Origin: Ailurus styani
Lineage: Eukaryota > Chordata > Mammalia > Carnivora > Ailuridae
DNA: 64,000 nucleotides
NCBI GenBank assembly: GCA_002007465.1
Contig: LNAC01000276.1
Coordinates: 4,403,470 to 4,467,469, forward strand
Direction: 5' to 3'
Shown: positions 1 to 12,076 of the stretch, one piece after another
Position numbering within the stretch: the first letter of the stretch is position 1
How the letters are laid out: the number at the start of each line of letters is the position of its first letter
The notes under the pieces: model-generated
Databases searched by the model: none
What the model was told of the DNA's origin: nothing
What the model saw: the letters and a program-made list of their open reading frames with translations, nothing else
Made by a program: the position numbers and the translations under genes

Positions 1-473
1 GGGGAGCAGGGGACGGGCTTGCGGCTCAGGCTTCAAGAGCCCTGCGGGCCTCACAGACCAGAGCGGGCATGAGCCACAGGGGTATGAGCCGGCCTAGGCT
101 CCTGGAACCTTGCCCAGGGTTCCCCCACCCCCTTCCAGCCTCCTCTGCCGAAGAGCCCGTCCCCTCCAAAGTCCAGCTGGAGGCTGGCTACCATCTCCCC
201 AGCCGTGTGCTCGCTGGGCACTCCAGGAGCCAGTCCCGGTGGCTGCCATAGGAGACACTGCCGGGGGGCAGAACCTCGGCCACCGCTGGTATATGCAGCT
301 TACTCAGCTGGCCTGACTTCCCCACCAGGTGTCGGCAGGGGTCTCCCAACACAGCCCCATGGCATGCCACAGCACACAGCCTCCTGGAGGCCAGCGGTGG
401 CCCTGGCTGCCTCTGCTGAGCACCTTGAACACTGTCACCTGACAGCAGGGTCTCTGTGGGAATCACTACTGCC

Positions 474-849
474 GCCAAGTGCAGCAGCGACTGCCTCCAT
501 TCATTTGCTCCACCACTGTCTACGTCTGGCAGAGTCAGGCGCTGCAGCGATGAGAGAGGCCGGGAGGGTGCCTCTGGTCTGGCCTAGCTTACCTGGGTGG
601 GGTCCCACCCTCAGGGTCAGCCCACCCAGAAGGAAGGGGCAGCCCCGTCTCCAAGACGAGNTGCCAAGTGCAGCAGCGACTGCCTCCATTCATTTGCTCC
701 GCCACTGTCTACGTCTGGCAGAGTCAGGCGCTGCAGTGATGAGAGAGGCCGGGAGGGTGCCTCTGGTCTGGCCTAGCTTACCTGGGCGGGGTCCCACCCT
801 CAGGGTCAGCCCACCCAGAAGGAAGGGGCAGCCCCGTCTCCAAGACAAG
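474..849. repeat. Near-identical 187-bp direct duplication joined by a single N
   Basis: Bases 474-660 and 663-849 are the same 187-bp segment without any indel, differing at about four positions that are all transitions. Base 661 is N. A real tandem duplication is possible, but the lone N at the joint and three similar joints elsewhere in the window make an assembly join of two overlapping, unmerged haplotype ends more likely. Confidence 0.85.
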
Positions 850-1604
850 GGGCTGGGTCAGCAGGCAGTAAGCCCCGGCAGCTCGGTGAGGCCAGCAGCC
901 AATCCCTGCTCCAGCCAGTCTCCTTCTGCTCCTCAGACATCCTCCCGCAGGTGCCGGATGGGAAACGCAGATGGGAGTCAACCCCCGGCCACCTCCTACC
1001 CCCTCTTAAACTTGTACCACCCCAGCATCCTACAGCTCAGAACCCAGGCTGCCCACCCAAGGACTCAAGGTCACCCCGATCCTCTGTCTCCCAAGCTCAC
1101 CTGTCACCAAGCACTATCACGTCTGCCTCCAACACCCTCTGAAATCCACCCACTGCCCCAGCACCCTGGGCCTCTGCTGCAGCCCAGCCACCCTGCCACT
1201 TGCATGAGGGGCTGCCCAGCACCTCAATGGCCCCTCTGTCTCAGGCTCACCCCGGGCACCTTCTGAACGGGCAGCTGTAACGATCATTCTGAACTGTGAA
1301 CCGGACCGGGTCCCCTGATGGCTTCCCACAGCCCTCAGGACCAACTTTGAGCCCCTTGAGGGTGTTGTAAGGTGCTTTGTCATGACTGGCCTCATCTCTC
1401 TCCAGCCTGGCCTCAGTTCCTAGATCCAGCCACGTGACCCTCTTCCATCACAGATCACTTCCTTCTGATGACCTCATCCTGAAGTTGGGGGCTCCACTCC
1501 CTAATCAGAAGCCTGCTGGTCAACAAAACCCATCCTGCCTTACAAAGAGCTCTCAGTGAGAGTTCCCACCTGTAGGAAAGAGCCCAAAGAAACTGGAATA
1601 ATTT

Positions 1605-1839
1605 AGGGGCACCTAGGTGGCTCAGGTGGTTAAGCATCTGCCTTTGGCTCAGGTCATGATGCCAGAGTTGTGGGCTCGAGCCCCATGTGGGGCTCCCTGC
1701 CCAGTGGGGAGCCTTTTTCTCCATCCTTCCCTACCCCCTGCTTGTGTTCTCTCTCGCTATCTCTCTCTCTAATAAAAAAACTCTTAAAAAAAAAAAAGAA
1801 AGAAAGAAAGAAAGGAAGGAAGGAAGAAAGAAAGAAAGA
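1605..1839 (+). mobile_element. Can-SINE (SINEC), full length
   Basis: The copy has the tRNA-derived head with the ACCTAGGTGGCTCAG box, a CT-rich body, a poly-A tail and then a GAAA/GGAA microsatellite. A 10-bp target-site duplication, GGAATAATTT, occurs at 1595-1604 and 1840-1849, which fixes both ends. Confidence 0.95.
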
Positions 1840-2109
1840 GGAATAATTTGGAGGCCACATGAGAACCTGGGGAAAACAACAACAAACTAGAGCCAATGTC
1901 CTCAGATTCAAGATATGCCCAACAAATAAAAACGAAATACTTTAAAAAGGAAAACTAGAGAGGATGAAAGGGCTCTTAGATGTTACAAAGAGAGTACTTA
2001 TAATTTTATAACTCAATGGGAAGACTAAAAGGAAAGTGAAGGAAACCTCCCAGGATGCAGAGCAAAAAGACGCATTTTTAAAGGGTGACATGTAAAAGTT
2101 CAGATTAAA

Positions 2110-2285
2110 CAAACAGTAACAGCACCTAATATTTATAAAGCACCTACTGGGTACCAGGCACCGTTCATGCACTTTACACATATTAATGCACATAATCCTT
2201 AGGACATCCTTGTGAGACAGATACAACTGTTTCTATTTTACATACGAAAAAAATTAAGCATACAGGAGTTAAGTAAGAAGCATCC
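2110..2285 (-). repeat. MIR SINE fragment
   Basis: The text runs from 'taaagcacctactgggtacc' through 'cacataatccttaggacatc' to 'gagacagatac', the reverse-orientation MIR core and tail. It is diverged and lacks a target-site duplication, as expected for this old family. Confidence 0.7.
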
Positions 2286-5254
2286 CAGAAATAAAAAAGA
2301 GAAATTAGAAATAAATTGTCAAAGAAGTAGAAGAAAACTCTTCAGAGTTAAAAAATGAAGGACACCAAATAGCCAACATTAAGAACAACGAAAAGACCCC
2401 AGAAACAATGCTATGAAAAATACCTAAATGTTCCTGGAGCAAAGCAAACAAACATACAAAACAGGTCATCCACAGCAGCATCGGAACCCAAATGCATCGG
2501 ACTCCCCGGAAAACGATGAAGCAGTACGTTAAAAGCTCTCAGTGACTGCAAACCTCAAACTAAAGTATTATACCCAACCAAACTATCAGTCAAGTGTGAG
2601 AACAGAGTAAACGGTACTCTGCAATGCACTAGGAGTCAGAGTTTATTTCCCACATGCCTCTCTTCAGAAACTGCTTAAGTAATTAGTCTCTTGGGACATT
2701 ACTTTAGAAATTACTCCAGAATAACAACAAGCCAAAACACAGGGTAATAAATAGATCCCTCTGGGAGAACAATAAAGTCCCAGGGTAAGGGCTAAAGAGG
2801 TGGCCTCTGTGACAGCTGCCAGTCCTAATTAGAGAAGGAAGATAAAGAGAACCAGAATGAAATATCCGGGGGCGGGGGAGGGGATTCCCCCAAATAAAGG
2901 AAATGATCAAGAAGATGTGAAAAAAGTGAAGCTCTCTGGATGCTGAGGAACAACACAATGGGAAAAAAAGGGGAGAAGCAAATTATTCAAAGTTACACCC
3001 AAACATGAGGCAAAGTAAACAGTGTGAAATTTTAACCAAGAATGATAAAAAGGACCCATCTGACCTTGACACGACCTTGAACGTTCTCCTCTGGGAGGCC
3101 CCGGAGCTCAAGGGGTGAACGAAATCCTGGCAACATGACCAGCCCAACAGGGTACAGAATCAACAAAACAATCGGTTTCCAGCTTCTAGAATTAACCCCT
3201 AATGTGGGAACAGAAGTGCAGCCCCCAAAAGGAGGGGTAGAGGGTTCAAGGAAAGACAAGGGTGCTCAGGTCCTTCTCTTCCCAGGTGGAAAGTCAGAAA
3301 GCACAGACGAAGGTTGACAGGGCTGGAGAGCCCATTCACTCACTCAATAAATACTTAGTAAGCACCTACTGTATCCTTTCAGCACTAAGGTCACAGCAGC
3401 AAACTGCACACAGCAAGTCATAAATCTCTCCCTCGGGGGAGGAGGAAAGACGGACGAGATAAGTACCATGTATGATTTGTTAAGATGGGGCTAAGGAGGG
3501 AAAGAAACAAAAACAAAAACAAGAAACACAGAAAAAGGCTGCGGAGCACACGGCACGTCGGTGGCTGAGCACAGAAACGGCGAGTGAGACCCGGCAGCCA
3601 GGGGTCTTCCTCCGAGGATGACGGGAGCCTCTGCAGAGGACCCAGAAGGCCAGCAGGTCTGCCTCCATGTTCAAAGTCACAAAGACAACCACTGAAAACA
3701 AACCACTTACCTACAGTACGTTAGAGGAGATGCTGGAGGAAGGGCCGGAGTTTAGGATAGAGCCAGTAAGTTAAAAACATTGTTTTAATTTGGAAAATCA
3801 TGAGGTAGCAAATTTGCTTCTACTACTTTAAGAGATTTGGGAAGGAGAAATCCACAAAGGGCTCGAGTGTCCTGAGGCAGCATGGCCAGTGTGAGACAGA
3901 AAGGAAAATTCCCACCCCGAACACTTCTGTTGGCTTTGTCAGGGGTAGGTATTTGACTGAAAAAACACTTTTTAAGTATACCATGTGTAATTTCAGAGCA
4001 CCCTGTGTGAAAATCGCTCTTTCTTTAACCCGATCCACGTCTCGCTGACAACTGGCAAGATGAGTTCGGTCAACACCGCCACATTCACGACATGCGACGT
4101 TCGGGGGAGCTGCTCCCCGGGCTTGGGCGTCCAGGCTCACAGACAGACCAGTGCGCTTCAGCTACTGATCACACCTCTGCCCCCAAAACGATGTGTTCAG
4201 AGAGTGCGCCCCACTCGTCGCCCCACTTCCTAGGCACCTGGAACTCAGCAGGTGCCGCCTGCACGTGACCACCGCGGGCTACAGGGCCTCTCTGAACCTC
4301 AGTGCACACGTCTGCCTCCAGGGCTTCCGGGGGGCCCCACGTGGCAAGGCTGCCACAAGTGCATGGGAACCACAGACTGCCATTCGTGTCACTTCGGGTG
4401 CCCGGGGGACAGCTTAAAGGTGGAGGAAACATCCTGCTGGGGCCACCCCAGACGGAGGGGAGGGCGACGGTGAAGAACCGGAGAGGAAGCTGCCAAGGAG
4501 GCGCGGAGGGCCCAGCCCCGGAGGGCAGCAGGGACAGCAAGCAGGCCGGCCCGAGTGCAGGGGCGTGTGGGTGCCAGTCACAAGCAGGGGCACCAGCCCA
4601 GCCCCCGGGCCAGCGTGCAGACCCTGCTTGGCAGCACAGGCCGCGCAGTGGGCCCTCTTGAGCCTGTCCCCCATCGGTCAGGGCGCTGTGGGGAGACTGC
4701 ACAGGGACCCCACATGGGAAAAGAGCTTAGCAGGAAGTTCCAGGTAAGCAGCGTGGACTATGCTTCCTGGAGGTGCTTGACAGACATCGGCTGTCGTGGT
4801 TAGCAGAGCTGCTCCCCTCCAGCGCGCTCAGGAAGGAAGGAAGGAAAAGGAGACCAGGTGAAGACCCAGGAAAGGAGAAATGAGGGAAAGGAATAGCTGA
4901 CAGTCGCTGGAAGAAACCAGAAGAAAAAGAAATGGCTACCACAGCGTTAGGAACCTCCAGCTGCCTTCCCTTGTAAGCCAGGACCTTCTGCATGTGTAAG
5001 AGACGTCATTTCCCCACTAGACCACAAGCCGCTCTCTGGCGCTGGCCCCCCCCCCAGGCCCCGGCCCCCAGGGGATCCCACGCCACGCTCCTGCTTCAGC
5101 CTAAGGCCATCCACGCTTGCTCACGCGCAGCCCTGCGGTGCCCAGCGCTGGGGTGGAGGGCTCAGCAGCGGCTCTCCCTGCTCTGAAGTACTTCTTCAGC
5201 AAAGAAGTCCTTCTGTCCTTATCAACACACCCGTTCAAGAAATTCTTTACTGGA

Positions 5255-5379
5255 GGGCGCCTGGGTGGCTCAGTGGGTTAAAGCCGCTGCCTTCGGCTCA
5301 GGTCATGATCCCAGGGTCCTGGGATCGAGGCCCGCATCGGGCTCTCTGCTCAGCGGGGAGCCTGCTTCCTCCTCTCTCC
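5255..5379 (+). mobile_element. Can-SINE, 5' portion (cut at N 5380)
   Basis: Starts GGGCGCCTGGGTGGCTCAGT directly after the target site and runs into the 'ggggagcctgcttcctcctc' part of the body, where it stops at an N. Its A-rich tail is found at 5543-5564. It looks young: the head matches the young consensus closely and its 18-bp target-site duplication is intact. Confidence 0.9.
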
Positions 5380-5542
5380 NGTGCCCAGCGCTGGGGTGGA
5401 GGGCTCAGCAGCGGCTCTCCCTGCTCTGAAGTACTTCTTCAGCAAAGAAGTCCTTCTGTCCTTATCAACACACAAGTTCAAGAAATTCTTTACTGGACCC
5501 CTGGGACGTGCCGCACTTCACCCGGGGGACTCCACAGATGTN

Positions 5543-5564
5543 AAAATAAAAATAAAAAAAAAAA
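5543..5564 (+). mobile_element. Can-SINE 3' tail, separated from its head
   Basis: An AAAATAAAAATAAAA-type tail precedes AAGAAATTCTTTACTGGA, the same 18 bases that precede the SINE head at 5237-5254. This tail therefore belongs to the element starting at 5255. The middle of the element is missing from the assembly. Confidence 0.85.
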
Positions 5565-6344
5565 AAGAAATTCTTTACTGGACCCCTGGGACGTGCCGCA
5601 CTTCACCCGGGGGACTCCACAGATGTGGCACCGGCCCCCACAGAGCTAAGGAGACGGTCACCAACTTCATCCCAAATTCCCCAGGGAGCGTTGTCTGAGC
5701 CCCGTAAGCCGGGTGAGTTCCCAGCTCTCTGCCCTGTCACACCACCGGGCCATAGGTAGTCGAGATCTGGGCGGCGTCCGTGAATGAGGAGGCCCTTCCT
5801 TCTCAGCGAAGAGCAGGCCGGTGGGGGGAGCAGGGAAGGAAGATGCACAAAACAAGACGACGGTGAAATGAGAACCCTTTATGCTTTTTGGCCCAGATAG
5901 CACGAATTCTTAAAATGGCATCTCTCATCAAATGTAGGCCCACTAAGCAATTTCCTGGTTACTCACCAGGTGGGAGTAACTCAGTCTTCCCACCCACTGG
6001 CCACTGGCTACGTGCTCTGGATGCTTCTCGGAGCCCAAGTCTAAACAATGACACAAGCCACAGTCACCACCTCCTTTGGGTTTTCCCTACAACGAACTCA
6101 TCAGCTGAAGGAGAAGCAGAGAGGTAGGCGGAGGACCATTTTGTTTTAAGGTCAGAGGAGGGCCACATCCTGGCTGGGTACCTTCCCTCCAGCAAGGACA
6201 GGGGTGCAGGTCAGGAGCTCAGAGTGTGGGCCCCGCTGCTTCCGGGGAGAGGGAGGAAACAAGCCTGGCAAGGAGCGAAGACGCACGGGTTACGTCCCAA
6301 CACTTGGTCCCTGCAGGGCTGCCCCGCCAGGTGGAGGCACTCAC

Positions 6345-6525
6345 CGCGCTTGGGCTTGGGGAAGCTGTCATGCAGCCGGAAGACCACTTTCTCCACGAAG
6401 TGCTGGATTTCACATTGCTCGGGGCCACGGACAAACACCATCCAATCGTGGGTGAACCCCTCCGTGGTGGGCTTCTTGCGCAGTTGGGCGCGGTGTCCCA
6501 GCTCTAACTTGACCTGGACAGTGCA
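6345..6525 (-). CDS. MLLT1: MLLT1 (ENL) exon 2: N-terminal part of the YEATS domain
   Basis: MLLT1/ENL is a nuclear chromatin reader: its YEATS domain binds acylated histone H3 lysines and recruits the super elongation complex and DOT1L. This 181-nt exon encodes C5 to R64 plus one base, in phase with a first exon ending ...Gln4. On the minus strand the acceptor is 'tccctccag' before TGC, and the donor is CGCG|gtgagt. By the standard ENL numbering, F28, H56, S58 and F59, which line the acyl-lysine pocket, are all present; Y78 falls in the next exon, outside the window. Compared with the human protein as I remember it, there are only conservative changes (K10, E43, K63). The paralogue MLLT3 (AF9) is very similar here, but the neighbouring ACER1 and CLPP genes identify the locus as MLLT1. 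The gene is a recurrent KMT2A fusion partner in leukaemia. Confidence 0.96.
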
Positions 6526-6679
6526 CTGGAGGGAGAAAGAGACCAGCACGGGTCAGTGAGAAGCCCAGAGCAGGGGACCGCAAGCCGTCCCGCCCCATCG
6601 CCTACAGAGCACGGTCAACGCTGGCCGCAGGACGACTCTCGAGCATCGCCAGCCATAGGACTCTCGACCCACAGCCAGA

Positions 6680-7090
6680 GTGCAAACAGCCTCCCTGTAC
6701 TTTTTCTGGACCAGACGCCGTGCGAGCAGCTGGTCAGACCTGCTCCCCAGCCTGCCCACCGGAGGCCCTGCGTTTCCTCCGTCCTCACCCTCATCCTCTG
6801 CTCAGCCGGACAACCTCCCCGCTGTTCCTCCGGCAAGCCCTGCTCATTCCCATCTCGGAGCCTCGGCACCTGCGGTTCCCTCTGCCTTGGGTGCTCTTTC
6901 CCTAGGCCCTTCCACAGCTGGCTCATTCCTGTCACTGAAGTCTCGGCTTGAGCGTCACCTCCTCTGGGAAGAACCCCCGGCCACCCGGTCTGAAAGCACC
7001 CACCACCATCCCCGTCGCTCTGTGTCACATCCTATGTTCTCAGCATCTGTCACTGCTGGAACTCATCGGCTCACGATCTGTTGGCTCGGC
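6680..7090 (+). repeat. L2 LINE 3' fragment
   Basis: The text 'cctcctctgggaagaaccc' followed by a C-rich stretch and 'tcacatcctatgttctcagc' resembles the untranslated 3' end of L2. It is diverged and the ends are approximate. Confidence 0.5.
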
Positions 7091-8084
7091 TCGGGCGTCT
7101 GACTCTTGGGGGCAGCTCCCTGTCCAGAGCTGGAATCCTCACCAAGAGCTCTCTGAATACATCTCCCAGTGTGACCCACAGTGCAGTTCCTTCATTCTGC
7201 AGATGAGGGATCGGAGGCCCTGGGACTGGGCGGCTAAGCAGCACACCGTCAGCTGCTAGGGAGCAAGGCCCAGATCCAAGCACAGGTGTGTCCCCTGAGG
7301 ACCTGCTCCCTGAGCTCCTCTGCCGCCTGGCCTCCCTGGTCAAGTCACCCAAGCTCCTCCGTGAAAGCGTGGTTCCCGCTCCTCTGTCTCGTGGGAGGCC
7401 TCTGGAGAGCAGAGACCCTCGGGGTCACCTGAGTCCACACAAACACTGACTCTCAGTTTCAAAGGCAGAATGGTGGTCTGCAGTGAGAGTGGGGGGGGGC
7501 CAGGATGAAGCCACCTGGGGGACGCCCCAGAAGCCAGGCTCCCTTCCTGACGCACGTGTGTGACATTGCGCCTGAAATGTGGGGTGGCTCGTGCCAGTTC
7601 CACTCCACTGGACAAGAAGCCGCAAAATGTTTACGCCTAGCCGGGCCAAAACCACCGACGGGGAACCCACTGTAAACATCCACTCTGGTCCTAAGGTCCT
7701 CCCCTGGCTTCTCATAGATACAGCCTGACACCTAGTATCAAATGCAAGAATGTTACAAAGAAAGCAGAGGCCAAGTGGACACTTGTTCCCAAGTGCTGAG
7801 ACAGCCAAGAACATGGTGCTGGTTGGCATGCGACCCACACTTTCTCAGCAAAGTCTCCTTCCAAAGAACCACCCTCCCTGCCACCCACCAGAGCCCCCCT
7901 TTCTCCCCAGCTACCTTGTGTGTCCTCCTGCCTCTTCTGTGACCCCTCATCCCCCACCCCCCGCCGGGGAGCAGATCCCCGCACCGGCGCCCGGCATCCT
8001 CCCTCCTTGTGCTCTCGGTCACTGCCAGGAAAGCAGGACAGACACAAACGATCGCTCCCAAGTTCAGCTTTCCATGGCTCGCCA

Positions 8085-8225
8085 CTCCCTCGGAATAAAG
8101 TCCAAACGCCTCAGCACACCTCCCGTCTCCCACCTGTGTGTTTCCTCAAGTCCAAGATGCTCTTCGTCTCTCACTTTTTAAGCTTTCTGAAGTCAGAGCA
8201 CGTCTTGCCATTGACATGTAGGTTT
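8085..8225 (+). repeat. L2 LINE 3' fragment
   Basis: The run 'cggaataaagtccaaacgcc', 'cagcacacctcccgtctccc' and then 'cagagcacgtcttgcc' resembles the L2 3' region. Boundaries are uncertain. Confidence 0.45.
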
Positions 8226-8951
8226 TCTGTGTTGAGTGGCGCATGCGCACACAACCACATGAGCCATCCCCAAGCTGGTGGCTTGCCTTGGAGGCTCCGT
8301 GGCAGTCTGGGTATGACCCCTTCCACAGCACCCACTTCATCACCCCCCTGCCCCTTGGCTGCTCACTGCTGCCTCCTCAGGAACCACAGCTAACTGGTCC
8401 TTTTGCTTCCATCTTGTAACCCCCATACGCGAGGCATCAATAATACGAGAGATAATTTAAACTAGAGAGCCTTCCTAGATCAGCAAATTCTAAGTGGTGC
8501 TTTCCAAGAGGGAAGGGCCAATAAGGACACTGATAAGGACAGGGTGGGCCCCAGTGTATGGAAGGGCTAGTGGGAGGCTCTGCGCACTTAGCCAGCCGAC
8601 TGTAAACCACAGAGTAGGAGGTTCCCGGCACGGGATCAGTCACTGTGGGGCTCCACAGGGAACGCAGCGGCTCGCTAGGTCCCGGGCCACTGGAGGGACA
8701 AGTGGGGATCAGGATGGAGCATTTAGATTCCCCACAGCAGAAATGACAGCCGATTGTAAGCAGATGATGGATGCGAGGAAACAGCATCTGAGTCAAAATT
8801 CCCCGGCAATTGTATACAGTTTAGGCTGAAGACAGAAGAGGACAGACAAACAACAGCCCTGCTACGAGGCAACTAGAGGGAGTGGCTGGAAAAGGAGATT
8901 TAGTCGAGTCTGAAATGAGAGAACTGGCCAGGCTTAAGAGTGGGTGGAGGA

Positions 8952-9071
8952 GCGCCTGAGTGGCTCAGCGGGTAGAGCATGTGGCTCTTGATCAAGGAGC
9001 TGTGAGTTCGAGTCCCCCACTGGGTATAGAGACGACGTAAATAAGAAATGAATTAATTAAAAAAAAAAAAA
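8952..9071 (+). mobile_element. Short tRNA-Lys-type SINE (older Can-SINE subtype)
   Basis: The element is little more than the tRNA-derived head: A-box-like TGGCTCAGCGGGTAGAGCA, the anticodon-loop region CTCTTGATC, B-box GAGTTCGAGTCCC, and then a poly-A tail. The flanks AGAGTGGGTGGAGG and AGAGTGGATAGAGG form an imperfect target-site duplication. It lacks the CT-rich body of the other copies, and the trailing A-tail and missing acceptor stem exclude a functional tRNA gene. Confidence 0.85.
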
Positions 9072-11868
9072 GAGTGGATAGAGGAGAGACAAGGAAGCTC
9101 AACCCCAGGACCCGGGGCACTGGGATGCTGCCAATGCCAAGAGGTGGCAGGGGTGCGGGGGAGGGGGACAGGGGACACTCCGGGGGGAAACACCACACCA
9201 CAAGCTAGAGACGGGGGAGCAAACATCTGGATAAACAAGTAATGCTCCACTCAGCCAGAGGCTTCCATCTGCAGAGCACCACACACGGGCCACGTTCCAC
9301 AGAAATGAGCCTGACCCGTATTTACGTTACCCCAAGTGAGCTGTGACCCCCAGATGCCCTCACACGCAGGACAGAAACTCTGCGTTTCTCGGCCACCTGT
9401 CCTCACACCGAGAAATCGGGAGATTTTCCCTGGACTGCTGGGAGGGTCACAGGTGAACGAAACACACAGGATCAAAATCACACGCTGGCAAATGACTCTG
9501 ACTCTTGGTTCTTCGCAGTTAAACTCCTCCGTCCCGAGAGGTCTCCCCAGACTCGGCCGTTCACCAACCCGGCTGCTCCCACTCCGGCTGCTTTCTCAGC
9601 AGTTCTGATTAGCTGGGGCTCCTACCCAGGGCACACCAGGGGCAGGGCAGTTATTGTGAAAGAATGGAAGACCACAGTTCCATCGGAGAGGGAGAGAATG
9701 AAGCGCCAAAAAACCGCTCCCGAGGCCAAAGTAAACAGGAAGGTTGAGAAGCGGTGCTGGGTGATCGCTGCTGCTGGCAGACCGTGCCCAGAACTCTGCC
9801 CGGGCAGCATCTATGCCCCAGGGGCTGGCGCCAGCTCAGCCTCGACACCCCCCAGCCTTGAGGGCCCGACGACAGCAGACGCTGGTGCACTAAGGAGAGG
9901 AATGCTCCCCTCACCCACTGGCCCCGAGTGCTGGACTCTTTCAAGAAATAAAGATGGTGCAGTCACACAGATTCTGAGCCACTGTCTTAGAAAAGAAATC
10001 ACCGATTCAGGAAGACATTCAAGCTACCTGAACTGGAGACAGGCAAGAAACTGAGCTCTCCCCAGCTACTCCAACTTGTCAAGTCATGATAACTTATTAG
10101 TACAACTCAGCCAATTCCACCTTCAAGGGTTCTGCCCACACCCCCCCCCACCGCCCCCTGCCTTACTCCACCTGGACTCCTTCCCCACGCAGCAGAACCG
10201 AAGAACTGAAGTGAATCAGTTCGCTCGTTCCCCAGGAAGGGTGCCTAGCTTTGTAAAGAGGTCAAGTGTCAGTCAGGTTAAGCTTAGAAGAATGCACCTC
10301 GCTCGTCCCGCCTGCTGCTCGGAGGCGCTCTGCGCAACCTCCAGTGGGTGGCTGGAAGGAGCCTGAGGGCCCCAGCCTCAGTGCCAGCCATGTTCCAGAA
10401 CCCTGGGAACCTTTCTGTCACCCACTCCCCCCTCCAAAAGCCGGAAGCAAAGGGGGAACATTCCAGGCCTGCCACAGAAAGAGTTCATTCACTATGTCAC
10501 TTCTGGGAAATCATCTGGAAGACCCTCAGATGGAGATGGGAGCAGCTCTGGGGCCCTGAGGGCCATCAGGGGGCAGTCAGATTTGGGCTGAGGGCCTCAG
10601 CCGGGCGCTGCTCTCTCAGGATCAGCTGGAACCCAAGGGTGGTAACCCCACGCCCTGCAATCCCGGCAAACAGCCCCTGGGGGGCACTTGTTCACAGAAC
10701 AGTAGAGATCCCCCCAAGTGTGGACTCACATGGCCAACGCCTGGCAGAGTGAGCCAGCCTCCCTCCAACAGCTTCACTTCTTCAAAAGCTTTTCCTTATC
10801 GGATTCTTCCCGCGCCCCACGCACCCTGCCCGCGGCCTGGGCCCCCAAGAGCAGGTCTTTAACGAGTTGATCTGTAAGAGTTCCCCCGACTTCCTCGTGA
10901 GAATTCTCTTCAACAGATGCCCTTTCCTCTGGGAATGCATACTTTACCAAGCGGTATAATTATGCCTGGAGTTGGGCGACCGTAGCCAATTCCCTCAGCT
11001 ACAACAATTCCCACCCCTCCCAGGAGGAGAGGACACCGAAGAGCCTTTTCCCCTCGTCGGCCTAGACTGACCGTGCCAAGTCCAACTGGGTCTGGCACGG
11101 CTGCTGGCAACGTGGTCCACACATACGGAAAGTGGGAGAAGGTGCTGGTCCCACAGAGCGACAGCAGCACACGACCAAATAAAACACTCTTTGCAGAACG
11201 TTCTCCCCCCAGACTCAGCGGGGGTTCTCAAGAGCAGCCACTGGATCAGAACATGAGAGAGATGGGAACATGATGGATTTGCTCAGTGACCAAGCTCTCA
11301 AGCAGAAGACTGCCCACCCGGAGGTGGGGACAGAGCCAAAGGACCCCTCACAACCCCTCCACGGGGCCTTGGTCTTCTAACCAGGGACACATGGGCTGGA
11401 TGGGGGAGGGTGGCCAGTACCTGGGCTCCTCATCTGGCCTCGTCCCTTTGGCCCAGGGCATACGGTTAAGGACAAAGGGACAAGAGGGGGCTCGGTGAAT
11501 TTCTCCCTGGAAACGAAGGATAAGTATGTAGACTGTGAGAAGAGGCAACGACACCCTCAATCCTTAGTTTGCAGGTTCCCAGGAAGACTGACCCGTACCA
11601 GCCGGCCAGGGAGACTTGGACGGGGTTTATGCTGTATACGCGCACTGACATTCACGCCCACAGACAGGGAGATGGTACACCGGCTCTCCACAGAGTTCTC
11701 CAGGAAGCAGCGCTGGGAGATTTCTGAAGGAGCACAACTCTAACCAAGGCGTCCCTCTGCACGCCAGGTAGACCTGGTTACAAAGTAACTGATTCCTAGT
11801 TACTTGTATTCAACCAACAGTTGGCAAAGCTAAGTGCAAAACTTTGAGTTAGAAACTATGATGGATGT

Positions 11869-12076
11869 GGGGCGCCTGGGTGGCTCAGTCGGTTCAGCGT
11901 CCGACTCTTGATTTCAGCTTAGGTCATGATCTCAGGGTGGTGGGATCAAGCCCTGCAACGTGCTCCGTGCTCAGTGGGGAGTCTGCTTGAGGTTCTCTCT
12001 CCCTCCGCCCCTCCTCACCAGTTCACTCACTCTCATGCTCTTGCTCTCTAAAATAAATAAATCTTTAAAAAAAAAA
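11869..12076 (+). mobile_element. Can-SINE, full length
   Basis: The head is GGGGCGCCTGGGTGGCTCAG, with the older 'gtccgactcttgatttcagc' variant, a CT-rich body, AAATAAATAAATCTTT and a poly-A tail followed by a G-run. Imperfect direct repeats of 'aactatgatgg/aattatgatgg' flank it. Confidence 0.92.

Larger units (their letters stand above)
5138..5625 (+). other. Composite locus: SINE-filled allele interrupted by the SINE-free allele
   Basis: Bases 5138-5254 are left flank ending in AAGAAATTCTTTACTGGA, followed by a SINE head that stops at N 5380. Bases 5381-5541 repeat the left flank but run straight through the insertion site into the right flank with no SINE, ending at N 5542. Bases 5543-5625 then give a SINE-type A-rich tail, the target-site duplication again and the same right flank. 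The two left-flank copies differ by two adjacent bases (CC at 5231-5232 versus AA in the other copy). The simplest reading is two alleles of one locus laid end to end by the assembler. Confidence 0.85.
1..6344 (-). other. MLLT1: MLLT1 intron 2 (partial, runs off left edge)
   Basis: This stretch lies downstream of MLLT1 exon 2 on the minus strand and no further MLLT1 exon can be read in it. I looked on the minus strand for the rest of the YEATS domain, which should begin with V-C-K-E-P-P-Y, and did not find it. A long intron 2 is therefore inferred, with the later exons left of the window. The stretch holds one SINE (about 1.6 kb), a MIR (about 2.1 kb), a single-N duplicated segment (474-849) and a split SINE locus (5138-5625). 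The remainder is unannotated unique-looking DNA; the open frames in it show no recognisable domains or codon conservation. Confidence 0.75.

Noticed and set aside
205..1266. 353-residue plus-strand open frame
   Set aside because: It crosses the N at 661 and reads the duplicated segment twice. It is Pro/Ser/Ala-rich through GC bias, has no domain, and lies in MLLT1 intron 2.
4169..4702. 177-residue minus-strand open frame
   Set aside because: Overlapping open frames exist in other phases on both strands, typical of GC-rich non-coding DNA. No domain is seen.
8952..9025. Possible tRNA-Lys gene
   Set aside because: It has A- and B-box-like segments and a Lys-type anticodon region, but the acceptor stem does not pair and a SINE A-tail and target-site duplication are present.
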